DNA from: Whalleya microplaca
Lineage: Eukaryota; Ascomycota; Sordariomycetes; Xylariales; Xylariaceae
Direction: 5' to 3'
Assembly (NCBI GenBank): GCA_022497155.1
Contig: MU385758.1
Coordinates: 310,001-374,000, forward strand
Length of the DNA: 64,000 bases
The notes beneath the pieces are model-generated. The model had not been told where the DNA came from. It did no database searches and saw only the letters and a program-made list of their open reading frames with translations. Position numbers and translations under genes: made by a program. Shown here piece after piece: positions 36,500 to 49,309 of the stretch. The stretch's first letter is position 1, and each line of letters opens with the position of its first letter.

Positions 36500-39400
36500 A
36501 TGGCAGACAACGAACCCCACCGCCTCGTCGAGGCCGAAGCAGAGACCTCTCGATCTCCCCAAGCACCCTTAAACGACAGCGAACCGCAGACAGAATCGCC
36601 AGAGCTGCCACCGCATGAGCGCTCCTCCGTCACACATGTTCCTGTAACGCCAGGCATTCAACTTTCAACTTACAAGGCGAAATCGGGCTCGAGTGAGGAT
36701 TCTAAGGGAACCCCCAGCCCCAGCTACTTTGTACGGGACCCTGCCCAGCAGAACAAGAACCGCAAGTCCATCTCCCACGCGCCTCAGGTCGAGTCCCTGG
36801 CACAGATAGGCGAAGGTGCGAAACCTTCGTCTCCGACAGATTTGGTGAAAGGCGCCATGTCACATCATGAGGTGTTGCGGCGGATGAGCCTGTCCACCAC
36901 GGGGCGGCGGGAGTCCATCGAAGAGATCAGGGCGGCCGCACCCGATCTGGCTCTCAGTGGTAACATCATATCTGCTACTTATACCATGTCGCACCACCTG
37001 AAATATCACAAAGGCGGAGAGTGGGTAAGTCGATCAATCACATGCGCTAAATTTCGTTTGTGGTCCTAACCTAGTGTAGGAATTGGGTTATCGCCGTGGT
37101 CAATCCGCGCTATTCGACGCTTTCTCCTATCTCTCTTCCGACGAAACACCTTGGAACCATACTGTCGTCGCCTGGACCGGCGAAATCGAGGCACCCGTCG
37201 AAACGCTATTGCCCGAAAAAACATCGTCCGATACGACGGCGAATATCCCAGGTCTGAGCCACCTCTCCGCGCCCGTACCGCTCAATGGCGAAGCACCCCC
37301 AACACCGCCCGAGGTCGATGGCTTATGGATTCCGCGCGAACATCAGCTGCAGCTCGAAGCGCAGCTCGCACATGACAAGCGCATCAAAACAGTCCCCGTG
37401 TGGCTCGCCGACGACAACGAGTTCAATGATGAGGGAATTACGTTGAACGACCAGCCCCGATGGAGGCGGTACGCCGAACACGAATTATACCCCTTATTCC
37501 ACTACAAGCAACACGAGCCCACCGATGGCCGCTCAGAACGCGTCGAATGGGCCGACTTCTACCGCGCCAATATGAAATTCGCAAACAAGATCATTGAAAT
37601 CTACAAACCAGGCGATATTGTGGTTATACACGATTACTATCTGTTACTGCTTCCTAGCATGCTGCGGCAACGCGTCCCGAACATGTACATATCGTTCTTC
37701 CTCCACTGCCCGTTCCCGAGTAGCGAATTCTTGAGATGTCTGCCCCGGAGAAAGGAGGTATTGGAGGGTATGCTAGGAGCGAATCTCGTTGGCTTCCAGT
37801 CCTACAGTTACTCGCGGCATTTCGCGAGCTGCTGCACTCGCATTCTGGACTTCCCCTCGGATACTATTGGTGTTGATGCTTATGGCGCTCGAGTCGAGGT
37901 GGGAGTTTTCCCCATTGGCATCAATGCTGCTAAAGTGGAACAATTGGCGTGGTCGAAGGAAGTCTCCGATATGTATGCTGGTCTAAAGAAACTTTACAAG
38001 GGCAAAAAGATCATTGTCGGGCGGGACCGGCTGGATAGTGTCCGCGGTGTCGCCCAAAAGCTTATGGCCTTTGAAAGATTCCTAGAGCTCTACCCTGAAT
38101 GGAGGGAAAAGGTCGTCCTTATTCAGGTCACCTCACCGACTGCCATTGGGGAAGATAAGGAGGATACGGAGAACAAGATGGCGAGCCGGGTGAACGAACT
38201 TGTCATGCAAATCAACGGCACCTACGGCAATCTAGAATTTTCACCAGTGCAACATTATCCTCAGTACCTGTCTCCCGAAGAATACTTCGCGCTTATGAGA
38301 GCCGCGGATATAGGGTTGATCACATCAGTTCGGGATGGGATGAACACGACCAGTCTAGAATATGTCGTGTGTCAGCGTGACACGCATGGTCCCTTGATCC
38401 TCTCGGAGTTTAGCGGGACTGCAGGAAGCCTGCGAGATGCGATCCATATAAATCCTTGGGACCTCACCGACGTTGCAAAACAAATCGAGAATGCGCTCAC
38501 CATGTCTGCCGAGAAGCGCTTATCGATGCAATCGAACCTTTATCATCACGTCACCGCACACAATGTCCAGAGCTGGATCGCAAGATTCCTGCGCAAGCTT
38601 GTTGGCACCCTGGCGTCGAATAAGACGGACAACCTGACACCGCTGCTTGACCGCACGCTCATGCTGAAGCAGTACCGCGAAGCCAGCAGGCGGCTGTTCA
38701 TGTACGACTATGACGGAACGCTCACCCCCATCGTGAGAGATCCCCAGGCGGCTATCCCATCGGAACGTGTTATTCAACATCTCAAGTCGCTAGCAGCGGA
38801 TCACCGCAATGCTGTCTGGATCATATCAGGCAGGGATCAGGAGTTCCTGCAGCAACACCTCGGCCACATCTCAGAACTGGGATTCAGCGCTGAACACGGA
38901 AGTTTCATTCGGCATCCGGGCCAGACCACCTGGGAGAACCTGGCCGAGAAGTTCGACATGAGTTGGCAGGCGGATGTTATGGACCTGTTCCAGAAGTACA
39001 CCGATCGCGTCCCAGGTTCGTTTCCCCATCCCCAGCTGCCCTTAGCGCATGGGTTTGATTTGACCGCAAACTAACCCATTTACAGGCTCGTTCATAGAAC
39101 GCAAGCGTTGCGCGCTCACCTGGCATTACCGCCAGGCGGATCCCGAGCAAGGCCTGCACGCCTCGTACGAGCTGCACAAGGAGCTCGAGGCGACGGTGGC
39201 GAAGAAATGGGACGTGGAGGTGATGAAGGGCAAGGCGAACCTCGAGGTGCGCCCCACGTTCATCAACAAGGGCGAGATCACGAAGCGGCTGGTCAACAAC
39301 TACAGCTCGGACATCGCGCACGTCAGCGGGTCCGCCACCCCCGACCCGCACAGCAAAAACGGGAATGATGTTAGGGGTAATCTGGAGTTCGTGCTCTGCA

Positions 39401-39666
39401 TGGGCGACGACTTCACCGACGAGGACATGTTCCGCGCGCTCAACGGCATGAGCGGCAGCCACGTCGACGCCGACCACATCTTCACGGTCACGGTCGGCGC
39501 GAGCACCAAGGTCACGCTCGCTAAGTGGCACGTCCTCGAGCCCAAGGACGTCATCGAGAGCATGGCGCTCCTGGCCAATGTCGGGAATAGTGGGGAGGCT
39601 GGCGAGCAGCTTAGCCAGGTTAATTTGGCTGCTGTTGCGAGTTTGGAGGGGCGGGTCCCGGAGTGA
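36500..39666 (+). CDS. tps2: Trehalose-6-phosphate phosphatase with GT20 synthase-like domain
   Basis: Three exons (36500-37024, 37080-39015, 39086-39666), with introns of 55 and 70 nt; the second has a CTAAC branch site. The product is 1013 residues, a usual length for fungal Tps2 (orlA in Aspergillus). Residues 1 to about 170 are polar and low-complexity. A GT20 trehalose-phosphate synthase-like domain follows (YRRGQSALFDAFSYLSS, then VVIHDYYLLLLPSMLR and SVRDGMNTTSLEYVVCQ). The C-terminal HAD phosphatase begins with the catalytic YDYDGTLTP at about residue 716 and includes GDDFTDEDMF. It removes phosphate from trehalose-6-phosphate, the last step of trehalose synthesis, in the cytosolic TPS complex. 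In yeast Tps2 the synthase-like domain is inactive and structural; the same is likely here. (GACA)n microsatellites lie on both sides. Confidence 0.95.
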
Positions 39667-42600
39667 TGGGTCTGGTTTAGGGGGAAGCTGTGAGAGTTAA
39701 AATGTGAGGGAATGGATGAGGGGGGGCTGCGCGTGGGGAGGGTATAGACTATAAGCGTGGCAGTGTACTGGGTGTCGATAAGGGGTATTCGACCTTGCTC
39801 ACGGCGAAGGACTAGAGATCACGGCGAGGGCGTAGAGAGCTTCATCACTACGATAGACAAGACAGACAGACAGTCGGGTTCGAGAACCGGGGAGGCGGCC
39901 GCGCAAACACGATATACAGACAAATGGTTGGAGGCATGACTCGCGGAATTCTTTTTTGGGGTCTACTGCTCCTTGGGCGAGAACGCATAGCAGGAAGATA
40001 GACAGACAGACAGACAGACAGACGAAGCATCGTCGTTGGCTGGGCAAGCGCTAAAATAACGGGGTCATACATACAGACAGACATACATGTGGAGTAGGCA
40101 GGCAGGCAGGTCAGTGTAGAGCAAGGGGAGGGAGATAGGTGGACGGGCTTTTGGGAGATGGGCTAGCTGCTCCTGATTGGGATTGCCACTACCGCTACTA
40201 CTGTTACTACTGCTGCTAGCATTGTTAAGAGATAAAAAGATATAAATACGATTCGAGAATATTGTTCATCTGTCTGGCTTTTGGGCTGTTGGGGGGTTCG
40301 GGTGTCGTGAGTTAGTGGTGTTTTAGGGGGGCGGGAGGAGATGGAGGATGAGGGGGGTTGTGTGGTTTGTGAGTTATGAGCTGTAGCTTATTGCTGTGTG
40401 GATATGTCGATGAGAAGGGGAAGTGTTGATTAGTATAATGGGGTATAATGACGAGCCTGTTGAAATACAGTGTCAACGAGACTTGATTGACTTGAGTTTC
40501 ACCTATTCCCGAGTGACAGATGGCCTGTTATATATACACAACTGTGATGGCGGGGTACCAGCCAGCATACAACTGAACCACAACCTCCCAAAAGGATACC
40601 AGCATATCAAGATCGATCTTGACATCCCTATGCTGACCTGTATGCGATAAGCTATAGTGGCAAGGCACTATACCGTAACTACAATGCTACCATACGCCTT
40701 GTACCATACCAGTCCTTGACCCTGAATTCAACAGTTTTCTGGGGTGTCGAGGGCCTAATGAGTGAGTTAGGGGTGTTTTGTGGGGGAGGGGATAGGGGGT
40801 TTCTGTGATCTGTGATTTGTGACTTGTGAGCGGTGTTGAGCGAATATGTCGATGAAAAGAGGAAGTCTTGGTTGATATAGTAAGGGGGCAGTGCTGAGCC
40901 TAAACAAGGGGGTTAACCAGGTGTGAAAGAAACTATCAGCAAAGCTGAAGCTTTACAGCCCACCCGCAGTCACAAGCGACAAATACTAAGCTATCACGAT
41001 CGAAAGGAGCGTAATTGAATTGTGTATGTAACTGAAGAGCCTGCGGCTTTGATAGAGAAAAAAAAAAAAGGAGAGAAGGTTGACTAAACACAATCTCGCG
41101 TAAACCCCAGATAGGTAATCCATTATTAACCCCGCTACACTAGGTAGGCTTTGAGGTAGTTATGTTGAGGTCGGTAGACAAACTTCGGGGATTTGTAGGA
41201 AAAGTATATATCTACCCTATATAGAGGCATGCCATAGTCGCTGTGTGTGCGATCGTCGTTTGGGTGGCTGTAACTAACTTGTGAGCTTGAATTGAGTATT
41301 ACACTATCCAGGTTGATCTTCGTACACGTACAACTGGTCAGGAGATCCTCTCAGTACAAGAAATGCGCTCCAGAACAACTGCTCTCCCGAGTGCCGAACA
41401 TGGTAGGGATTATAAGAAATGCCCCTGTTATGATGAGACGCGATAGCTTGCTCTTCATATCATGAATGAAATGATCACACGATAAATTAAATAGTTGGGT
41501 AATATTTCCTTCCCGAGAAAACTCCATTCATCTCAGGTACGAAATTACTATTGCTTGTGATGTCAGCTAGAAATGGGGGAGTTACATGCTACAGGCTAGT
41601 AAACGAGGGACAACAACTAATAAAAGTCGTCAGCTTACAGCGGGACGACGAGAAGAAACCAGCAATAGCTAAAGAATAAATGAAATCAAGGTGAACAGTC
41701 ATACTTCAATTACCACCTCTAGCTACTAAGATCTATAAAGGAGGTGTGACATCTAAGTCTGAGGCAACAGAGTGCGATTAGTAGCAGCCGCGCAAGGACC
41801 TCCTGAGCTATTTATCGCGTAGTCCCAGGATATAATCGAGATGGAGGCGCTGTTGAGGTACAGAGTCAACGAGACTTAAACTGGCATCAGGTTTAGCTAT
41901 TCTAGAGTGGCAAATGGCCTCAATATATTCGTTGCTTAGGCAAATGCCTAGTTAGTACTATGCCAAGACTTGATCCTCGAAACAAAGAAGGACAATATCT
42001 CGCTCCCATCGTAAAGTAACGGATCGCGAAGAGGTTATTCATTAGATCGCGTTTCCTTACCTAGGTACGTTGAGTCATATCAGATACTGCTATACTGTCT
42101 AGACCGCTTTTGCCGTACTTTTTGTACTGTAGGTAGGTATGTAGCATATGCAACTCTTTGTCCGTACTAACTAAGCAGACGGCACGGCACGGCACGGCGA
42201 CTACTCGTCCAATCGGATCGCCCGTTCGCCTGTCCTCCCCGCCCGCCAGCGTTCGATCCGTCCCATCCGTCGCGAACCTTAAAGTCTGCCTGTTAAGTTC
42301 GTTGGGTTGGATTGGGCTGGGTTGGGTTGATGGGCATTGGGCGGCCGTGAGGGTGAAAAGCAGGTACCTACATAGGTTTGTGGTGTTGTGGCGCGATGCC
42401 CATGCGAACTAGGAGTCGCAGTGCATATGTACGTACATTTGACAGAAGCCCCGCGGGATCGATAGGTTCACCGTATCTCAGGCTTACGGTATGTACCACG
42501 TATGTATGTAGGTTGGGGTGTGGTCGGGCGCCCGGGACATACACTCCAAATGAAGGAGGTCTCCTGCGTAGATCTGGTGCATACTATGTAAGGAAGAGGT

Positions 42601-45600
42601 AAGTATAACGGGGGCCCGACGAGAGACCGGCGGGGGACCGGCCGGCGAGATGAGATTGCGAGTCTGTCTGCCTGTTCGCCTGTCCTTCTGTCTGTCTATC
42701 TCACCGCTAGATTGCGTACGCAGGCGAATCATGGTCGGGACCGTAGATGGGCATACATAGATCACGAGCTTATGGTAGGCATAATACCCCAATCTCGCTT
42801 CTCGTTGTATATGCATGACCCTTGGGATTGGCAAGCCACCCGTGATCTGTGATCCGTGATCCGTGGACGTACCTAGCTGTTTATGTATGTAGGTACGTAG
42901 GCAGGCGAGAGATCAGTTATGAGTTGTGACGAACGAGATGAGATGAGATGAGCTACGCAGGGATACTTCGCAAGCTCTGTCTAGACGCGGTGTGGCGTGA
43001 TTGTCCTGCGCATACACGGTGGTCCTGCTTGAAAATGCGGGGCACAAGTCAGGTAAGTATACAGGCGGCGACGTCGGGCCGCGAGATGGGAGGAGCTTGC
43101 TGTGCCGCTGGCTTGCTTGCCTCATTATCATATGGTCTGCTTGCTGCGGAGCTAACGAGAACTATGCCTTGGCTAGTTTAAATAGAAATCTCAGGCGGAG
43201 ATGAGGATGTGCGAAGAGTGCGTCTCTGGATATTTGGTTGCTCGAAGTCGGGCGGTCTGGAGGACGAACGCGGGAGCGAGTGAGCTAGATTGGAGTTCTA
43301 TACTTGGGAGCACTAAACTGCTATAGATATACACACATGTAAGTGATAACCCTTTCATGTGACGTAGCAATCGCGGGGGCTAATAGACCAAACTGAAACG
43401 GAAGTGCATCCCGTATAGGTAGGGTTTGGATTGTTTCAGCATAGCTATCTGTGATATGCGGTGCGCCTCGGGCTTGTGATCAAGGTTGAAACAACCCACT
43501 CGCGTCGTACGGAGTATAGTGAGCACTACTTGGACTACGGCGGCGACCACGGCGGCGGCCACGGACCAGCCGACTGCCTATACCGGGAGAGGAAGTGCGG
43601 TCCGCTGTGTGCGTAGTAGGATGGGCTACCACTGCAAGGGGCTAAAAGTCGACTTTAGAAACTCTAGTCTTGACGCTGATACACATTCTCGCCATCGATG
43701 CCAAGAGCTATAGCGAAGATTCTATATCATGTATAACCTCGTATACGCAGTGTAGTCTATAACTAAAGACATTGGGGTCCGTTTCAGATATTCTTCGAGG
43801 TCCCGGCTACTACGTATGACACGTGGGCCCCGATGTCTGTTGGAGAACTTCGAAATGTCTATTACAAGCCAAGAGTAACGTTAGACCTGAAATATAGTGT
43901 GCCCATCGGAGAGCTTGCTATCTGGGGGCGAAGCACTGTGTTGATTACCTAAGTAGATGCGATCATAGTTGGGTGCTGACAAACACAGCAATGAAAGACT
44001 TATCCACGTCCTCAGCTGCGTTGGGGTCCATGTCAGTCACGTTTGGAATTATGTAGTTAGCTAAACTTACAGTATGCGTCTGGGGACTTTTGTCAACTGT
44101 TTTGGGGAAATGCTAATGCTGATCAAATACATGATTAGAAGCTCCTCCCTTGTATTTTGCTTACCTACATTACATAGCCGCGCAGATATTTTGCCACCAG
44201 ATGGATATCGGTATGACTTTCCCATGATTCGCAGTCTGCCGGTGCCTCTTCGGAGCATTCTTCATTTTTACACTTCTGTACGTAGTACGAACCTGTACCT
44301 GTGACCTTTCCAGAAGGGTGGTCACGACAAGTGACAGCGTGGCTGCGGTGCGGTATGCAGCACTGGGGGGTTTACCTATGCCAATGCCGGCACGTCAACG
44401 CAGGTAGGGGGCATGGACTGCAGTAGGTAATCTTGGATGGCTGCCAATCTGGGTGAATAAAGTGCCGGTGGAGGGCAGGCAACGATAAACGCTCGTAGAG
44501 CCAGCCTATATAATGTTAGATAAGGTTTTGCAGGATTTTATCGGCGCTAGATGAACCGGGTTGGCAGGGTTGGTCAATATTCTCAAGGAGGATTGAGGGA
44601 TGTAGGTCTATTTCGCGTGTCCTACAAGTGGGCATGCTTGCGTGACATTGCGAGGTAACTCTTGATCTGCCAGGGACAGTGTTCCTGGATTCGATGGTAC
44701 TTTTTTTGGACGGGTTGATTGGCAGATTGGTTGAACGTAACAGTAGGTAACGGTATTGCGTGTTAATGCCTGTACATAATCAGGTACGGATATGAGGCAA
44801 CGACATCCAGGTTACTACCGAGATTCTGCGCGTTACCACGTGTGCGTAGGGATTTAGAGCCAGGCCCCCTGGCCTGGTTGCCAAGAAACGTGTATGGGTA
44901 GGTGACAGGGGCACGGCGATTCAATGTGAGACATAATGGGCGTTCATATATCCTCGGTGGTGAGAAACCCCTCTCCGTTCCTCTGATGTCACCCGCCATA
45001 CCCAAGTGTATACCGAGGGAGACGGAATGTGTATACAGTGTATGCTGCCGTTGTACAATTTGTCACAGCTGCAACCAATACTCGGCCATGGGACACGAAC
45101 GCGTGTCTTCGCTCGTGTTTCTCGCGTGCGCATATGTACGCAATTCAAGGGGACAATAGGGAAGAGATCGGCATGCAGACGTCAACGCAGAATTACACAT
45201 GCTAGGTACAGAATCTAGCAGTGGTGTACCAAGCACCTCAGCGGCTAAGTTGTGTCACCTTCTAGAAATAGGCGTGGTATCTGAATGGGCTAATTTGTTT
45301 CTTCAGCAGCACAGTAGGTAAAACAGCTGCGAGGGACGCGCAGGACATTCTACGTCGGACAGCCTGGTAAGGCAGAGAAGCAGGTTGACTGGCTGGCAAG
45401 CCCCCAAGCGGGCGTGATGTTACTCATGCCGGCGATAAGGAGAGATGATGTCCGCTCTACCTCCAGTCCATGAAGATATCCACCATCCTGACCAAAGTCT
45501 AAGCACTTGTGGTAAGTGGCTGCCACGAAGGAGTGAGCATGGCCTACACGTGGCTAACCCTAGTAACGGCAAGGTAGTACGACCCCGTGCAACGGCATGC

Positions 45601-46983
45601 TTATCTACCGAGGTGTCTGCAAGGGCTCATACGGTCACTGATTTGTTGGACGCCACGAGGCAGTTGTTGTTAGTGTGCTGACTACACACTGAGATTACCT
45701 TGGTATTGTTTTGTCTTACGGGTTTCCATTCCCTATGAGGCAATGTACCAGTGTAGTGGCCCGTATTGTAGACTTGGCAGACTATTCAGTCCAATAGAGG
45801 AACAAAATGTCGTCTCGGGATTTTACACGAGATGTAGCGGTGATACAATGAAGTGAGTAATATGCGCAAGGCCTTTCGCCAGATAGAGAGCCGGCAGCTG
45901 CCGAAAATCTCTCGTGGGCCAAAATAGCCATTGGTAGGGGCTGTCCACAGCATGAGAGGGCCAAAATAGAAAGGGGGCGTAGCCAGATGGAGAAGGTAAG
46001 AAGAGAATGCCACCAGCGAATAATGTCTAAGAGCTCGGTCAAGCTTTTCGCACATAGTTACTTATCTTTCTCCCCCTACGCCTTACAGATAGAGACTCCG
46101 CAATTCTCCCCCAATGCCCCGTGGCACGCGGGATCCAGTATCTCGTTGTTCGGTACCGGGGCCTTCCGTCATTCAGCCTACCTCACAGAGTCGTAGTTTA
46201 ATCAAGCTCTGATACCGGCTTGCCCGAGTGACTGTGGGGCTCAATGGAGCTCTATCGACGCGTAAGTTGTGTAGCGCTACGATCATGGCGACATCGTGGA
46301 TCGCATCGCGGGTCCCCTGGTCTAAAAAGGATTCGGCTCACAAGTTCCTTGTTACACGTGGCAGCCCAGCCCGTCAAGTGGGTTGGTTGCAGGATCCCAG
46401 CCTCTTGGTCCCTCGCGTGGTGCGGGGGACCTGTCAGCGATCTTTCGCTTGGAGAGCCTGTCGGGGCAGTGTCAGATTTCAGGCGCCCCATGGAGAATTA
46501 TTAAGCGGCTGTGGTTCAGGTCAAAAGTCTACATTTGAACGGTATCTCATAGATTGCGGAAAAATTGATAGTCTATTAAAGATTCGACATGAAACAGTTA
46601 GAGAGTCATAAGCTAAACTAAAACAATAGAAATTAGACCTCCAATGCTCCATACTCATACAGCTCGTACGCTTTTCCCTGCTGTGTTATACATGACGTTG
46701 TTACAAGACATTGAGGCGCTCGCTGTTAAGCAAGGATACCCCTCTGTAGCGTGAAATAAGAAACGAAATAGAGAAGAGAAAAATTGAAGACGTCTCGATC
46801 TGATACGTTAAGGGGGAAAAATTGGTTGATGTCCGTCGAATGCCTTCCGTGATGTCATTGTGATATCCTATGCCTGCTGGGTGACCAGGTTTTCTTCTAT
46901 CGTGTACATAAATTCATAACCGTCTTCGGCGCAACATCGAACTTGAGTAATTTCAAGCTTGAGACTCGTTCGGTCATACAGCT
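39667..46983. other. Long gene-poor region with simple and diverged repeats
   Basis: About 7.3 kb in which I can support no gene on either strand. It contains (GACA)n tracts (39858-39872, 40000-40023), a set of diverged duplicated segments (about 40300-40537, 40743-40890, 41835-41930), GGCAC repeats (42179-42198), GATGA repeats (42937-42952) and many GTAGGTA words. Composition is ordinary, so this is not RIP-mutated DNA. The longest frames (about 127 codons at 46228) show no recognisable protein features. Confidence 0.6.
40300..40890. repeat. Diverged tandem duplication, period about 445 bp
   Basis: Segment 40300-40445 is repeated in altered form at 40743-40890. Shared words are GTGAGTTAG followed by GGTGTTTT and a G-rich run, then ATATGTCGATGA followed by a purine-rich GGAAGT and TTGAT. 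The sequence just after the first segment (40446-40537) recurs in diverged form at 41835-41930, as GTTGARRTACAG then GTCAACGAGACTT, as if the second copy had been split by about 0.95 kb of other sequence. Confidence 0.55.
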
Positions 46984-47294
46984 CTACTGTCGGTTGCTGC
47001 TAGTCGTGGATCCGCTGGTTGGATACGGGATGGCGGCAAGTCTCGCTCTCATGGCTGCTACGTGGTCATAGGTGCTTGATGAGCCGTTTACGAGGCGCTC
47101 GCTAACATGCTCACTCCCTGGCGTCATTTGGCTGAGACGGCTGGCTTGCATGCGTGCATATTCCTGAGAAGTTGTAGTTGAGGTTGATGAGCTGCTATTA
47201 TGAGTTTATGTTAGAACTAGGCTTAGAGTTATGTGCTGGTGGGATTAACTTACGCCTTGGAGCCATCCAGGCAGAAGAGGGATGAAGAAGCCAT
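46984..47294 (-). CDS. Small conserved-looking protein of unknown function, 83 residues
   Basis: Two exons (47254-47294 and 46984-47194) around a 59-nt intron with donor GTAAGT, branch site CTAAC and acceptor TAG. The frame is kept exactly through the split Ala codon and stays open to TAG. The product begins MASSSLFCLDGSKA, continues with a Ser/Thr run, then a helix-prone middle (QEYARMQASRLSQM, DHVAAMRARLAAIP) and a Ser/Thr-rich tail. No signal peptide or membrane segment is seen. The acceptor is of the NAGNAG type (TAGCAG), so forms differing by one Ser are possible. I recognise no family. The intact splice signals and phase are the main support, in an otherwise gene-poor stretch. Confidence 0.6.
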
Positions 47295-49309
47295 GTTGGT
47301 AGGCAGGTCTGTGTGGTGCTGATGAAAGCTGGGGAAGCGTAATCTCAAAGATGACAAGAAGCGCAATGGCGTGGCACAAGGAGGCACAGAATCTTCAACA
47401 GCTGTATCGAAGCGAGAGAGGCGAGGGAGTTCCAAACGGTTGATGATTGTTCGTACTTCGGATGATTGTGGATAGAGAGAATTAAGTGTTGGTGAGTGAC
47501 TGAGAAGCAAGGTGCATGGGAACCATATAAATATACAGATTCGAGTTGGCGGAGGACGATATATATATCAACGAGAGCACCTATTCCGTAACACCTCGTT
47601 TCCACGAAGAGCCTTCGACGTATACGTACCTTGATGGTCTATACGTAACGTTCAACCCATGACTTAGCCCCAGAACGCCTAGTACTTCACCGGACGAGAA
47701 GTGCTTGTCAGAGGGAGAAAAAGGTTGGGGGTACTAAAGCTGGGGGAAATTAGCTATAATCTCATGCCGGAACGGTCTTTAGCGTAAAACAGGACCGAAA
47801 TTCCAGAAATATCATACGTACTGTAGGTAGTTATTAAACCGTAGCCGTCAGCTGGGAGGTTTGGTCGGTGCCCCTAGGCTAGACTAGCATGGCGAAGGCC
47901 ACAGGAAGCTGGAGCCGGATAAGGAGGGTTGCCATGCAGATCCAGAGCCCACACAGGTAGAAGCTGTCATTGCTGCTTTCAACCTGGGGGTTGGCATAAT
48001 CAAAAGGTTTCTGCAGTAATTGTGTCGCGTGGACGGGTCCGTATCGATACGCAGCGAGGTACCCATCTCCAATGTCAAGGTCGAGACTAAAAATAAAGCC
48101 AGTATTAGGTATTCTTCAGACAGTGCGAATTAATTTGTTGTAATCTAAAGTAGAATAATGAATGGGTAGCTTGAACAATTCTTTGTGTTTGGAATTGGGG
48201 GCGAGACAACATCTCAGCCTTACGCTGATTTCTCAGCAACGTAGTGGGTGCAGAACCGTTCCTGAGAGTACTACGTATCTTGTACATGCATCGGCCTCTT
48301 GACAGAAGCGAGTGTACTTCATAGCAATCCAAAAAGCTTGGCAGATTGTCACTGGACTTGCCTGAGCTGAAAGAGTTTGGTGTCTTGCTGCAGGCTGTTC
48401 GTCATCTTATTGATCGACAGCCTGGATTGGACCGGAAAGCGAAGAAGCAAATTGACCTGCGTCCGAGTTTCGTTAACGGGCAAAAATAGCTGAACTTGAA
48501 ACGAGAGGGCCGTTTAATAACGGCCAACACGAGCCATCCTGGAAAGAAGCACATATACTGGTATAGTCTCATGGACTAGACGGTGATGGTTCAACCGCCC
48601 GAAACAGAAACGAGATGCGACGATGCAACCTATTGAAACCTGAGGACATAGGGCAAAGAGACGAAGTTCTGTCGCACGGCAGTAAAATGCTATGTGGCGG
48701 AAATTTCAGGTTGTGTTGGGGTAAGGTATCGCTGGTTGTGCTGGTCAGCTGGCCTAGGTTGTAGGTTATTAAACGTGCAGACATTGTGCAGATCGATCCC
48801 TGTCTCTCATCACTTCCAAAATTCTGCAGTTTCATGATTTCACTGCTGATAAATTTTTTAATTCTTCGGCCATTCGACGAGCCTATTCGTTGTCCCGACA
48901 GTTTGCGTAAGCTATACCATACGGCCGAGGCATACGTAGTGTTATCGGGTGCACACATTGGTTACCAGACCACATGAAGAGTACCTGAGTACGGTCGGCC
49001 CCTGCAGATTTGGCTGAAGACTTGTGTGGTAGACATGGTGTGTCGGACATGGTGTGGGTGTGCTCGGGATTTGAAATAAGTAAACATTACCTACCAAATA
49101 CTATGCAGAGCCTCATTCTAGAATTCGTACGCTCCCCATCCTGTTCTGATCATCAAATCGTCCTTCAGCTTGCCTAGTCGTACAGAGAGCTTCAAGGCAG
49201 TTTATAGTCATCGTTCCGCTTGACTGCTAAAAATGCCAGACTCCAGAGCTGCCTGATATCGCTTTCTATTGCCTCATTAGTTTCTCCCTTGTACTCTTCG
49301 GGGTTTGTT
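47295..49309. other. Intergenic region with one coding-like exon
   Basis: About 2 kb without a complete gene I can support. On the minus strand, 47886-48091 follows a good acceptor (TTATTTTTAG, with CTAAT upstream) and stays open to a TAG. It encodes LDIGDGYLAAYRYGPVH... and a hydrophobic end (LCGLWICMATLLIRLQLP). I could not join it to convincing upstream exons. A 129-codon minus frame at 48569-48958 lacks recognisable features. Confidence 0.45.

Noticed and set aside
39884..39900. tRNA B-box-like word GGTTCGAGAACC
   Set aside because: No matching A box, acceptor stem or anticodon arm nearby.
46228..46611. 127-codon frame on the plus strand
   Set aside because: No domain, signal or composition typical of a gene; overlapping frames of similar length occur on both strands.
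48569..48958. 129-codon minus-strand frame
   Set aside because: No recognisable features and no supporting neighbours or splice structure.
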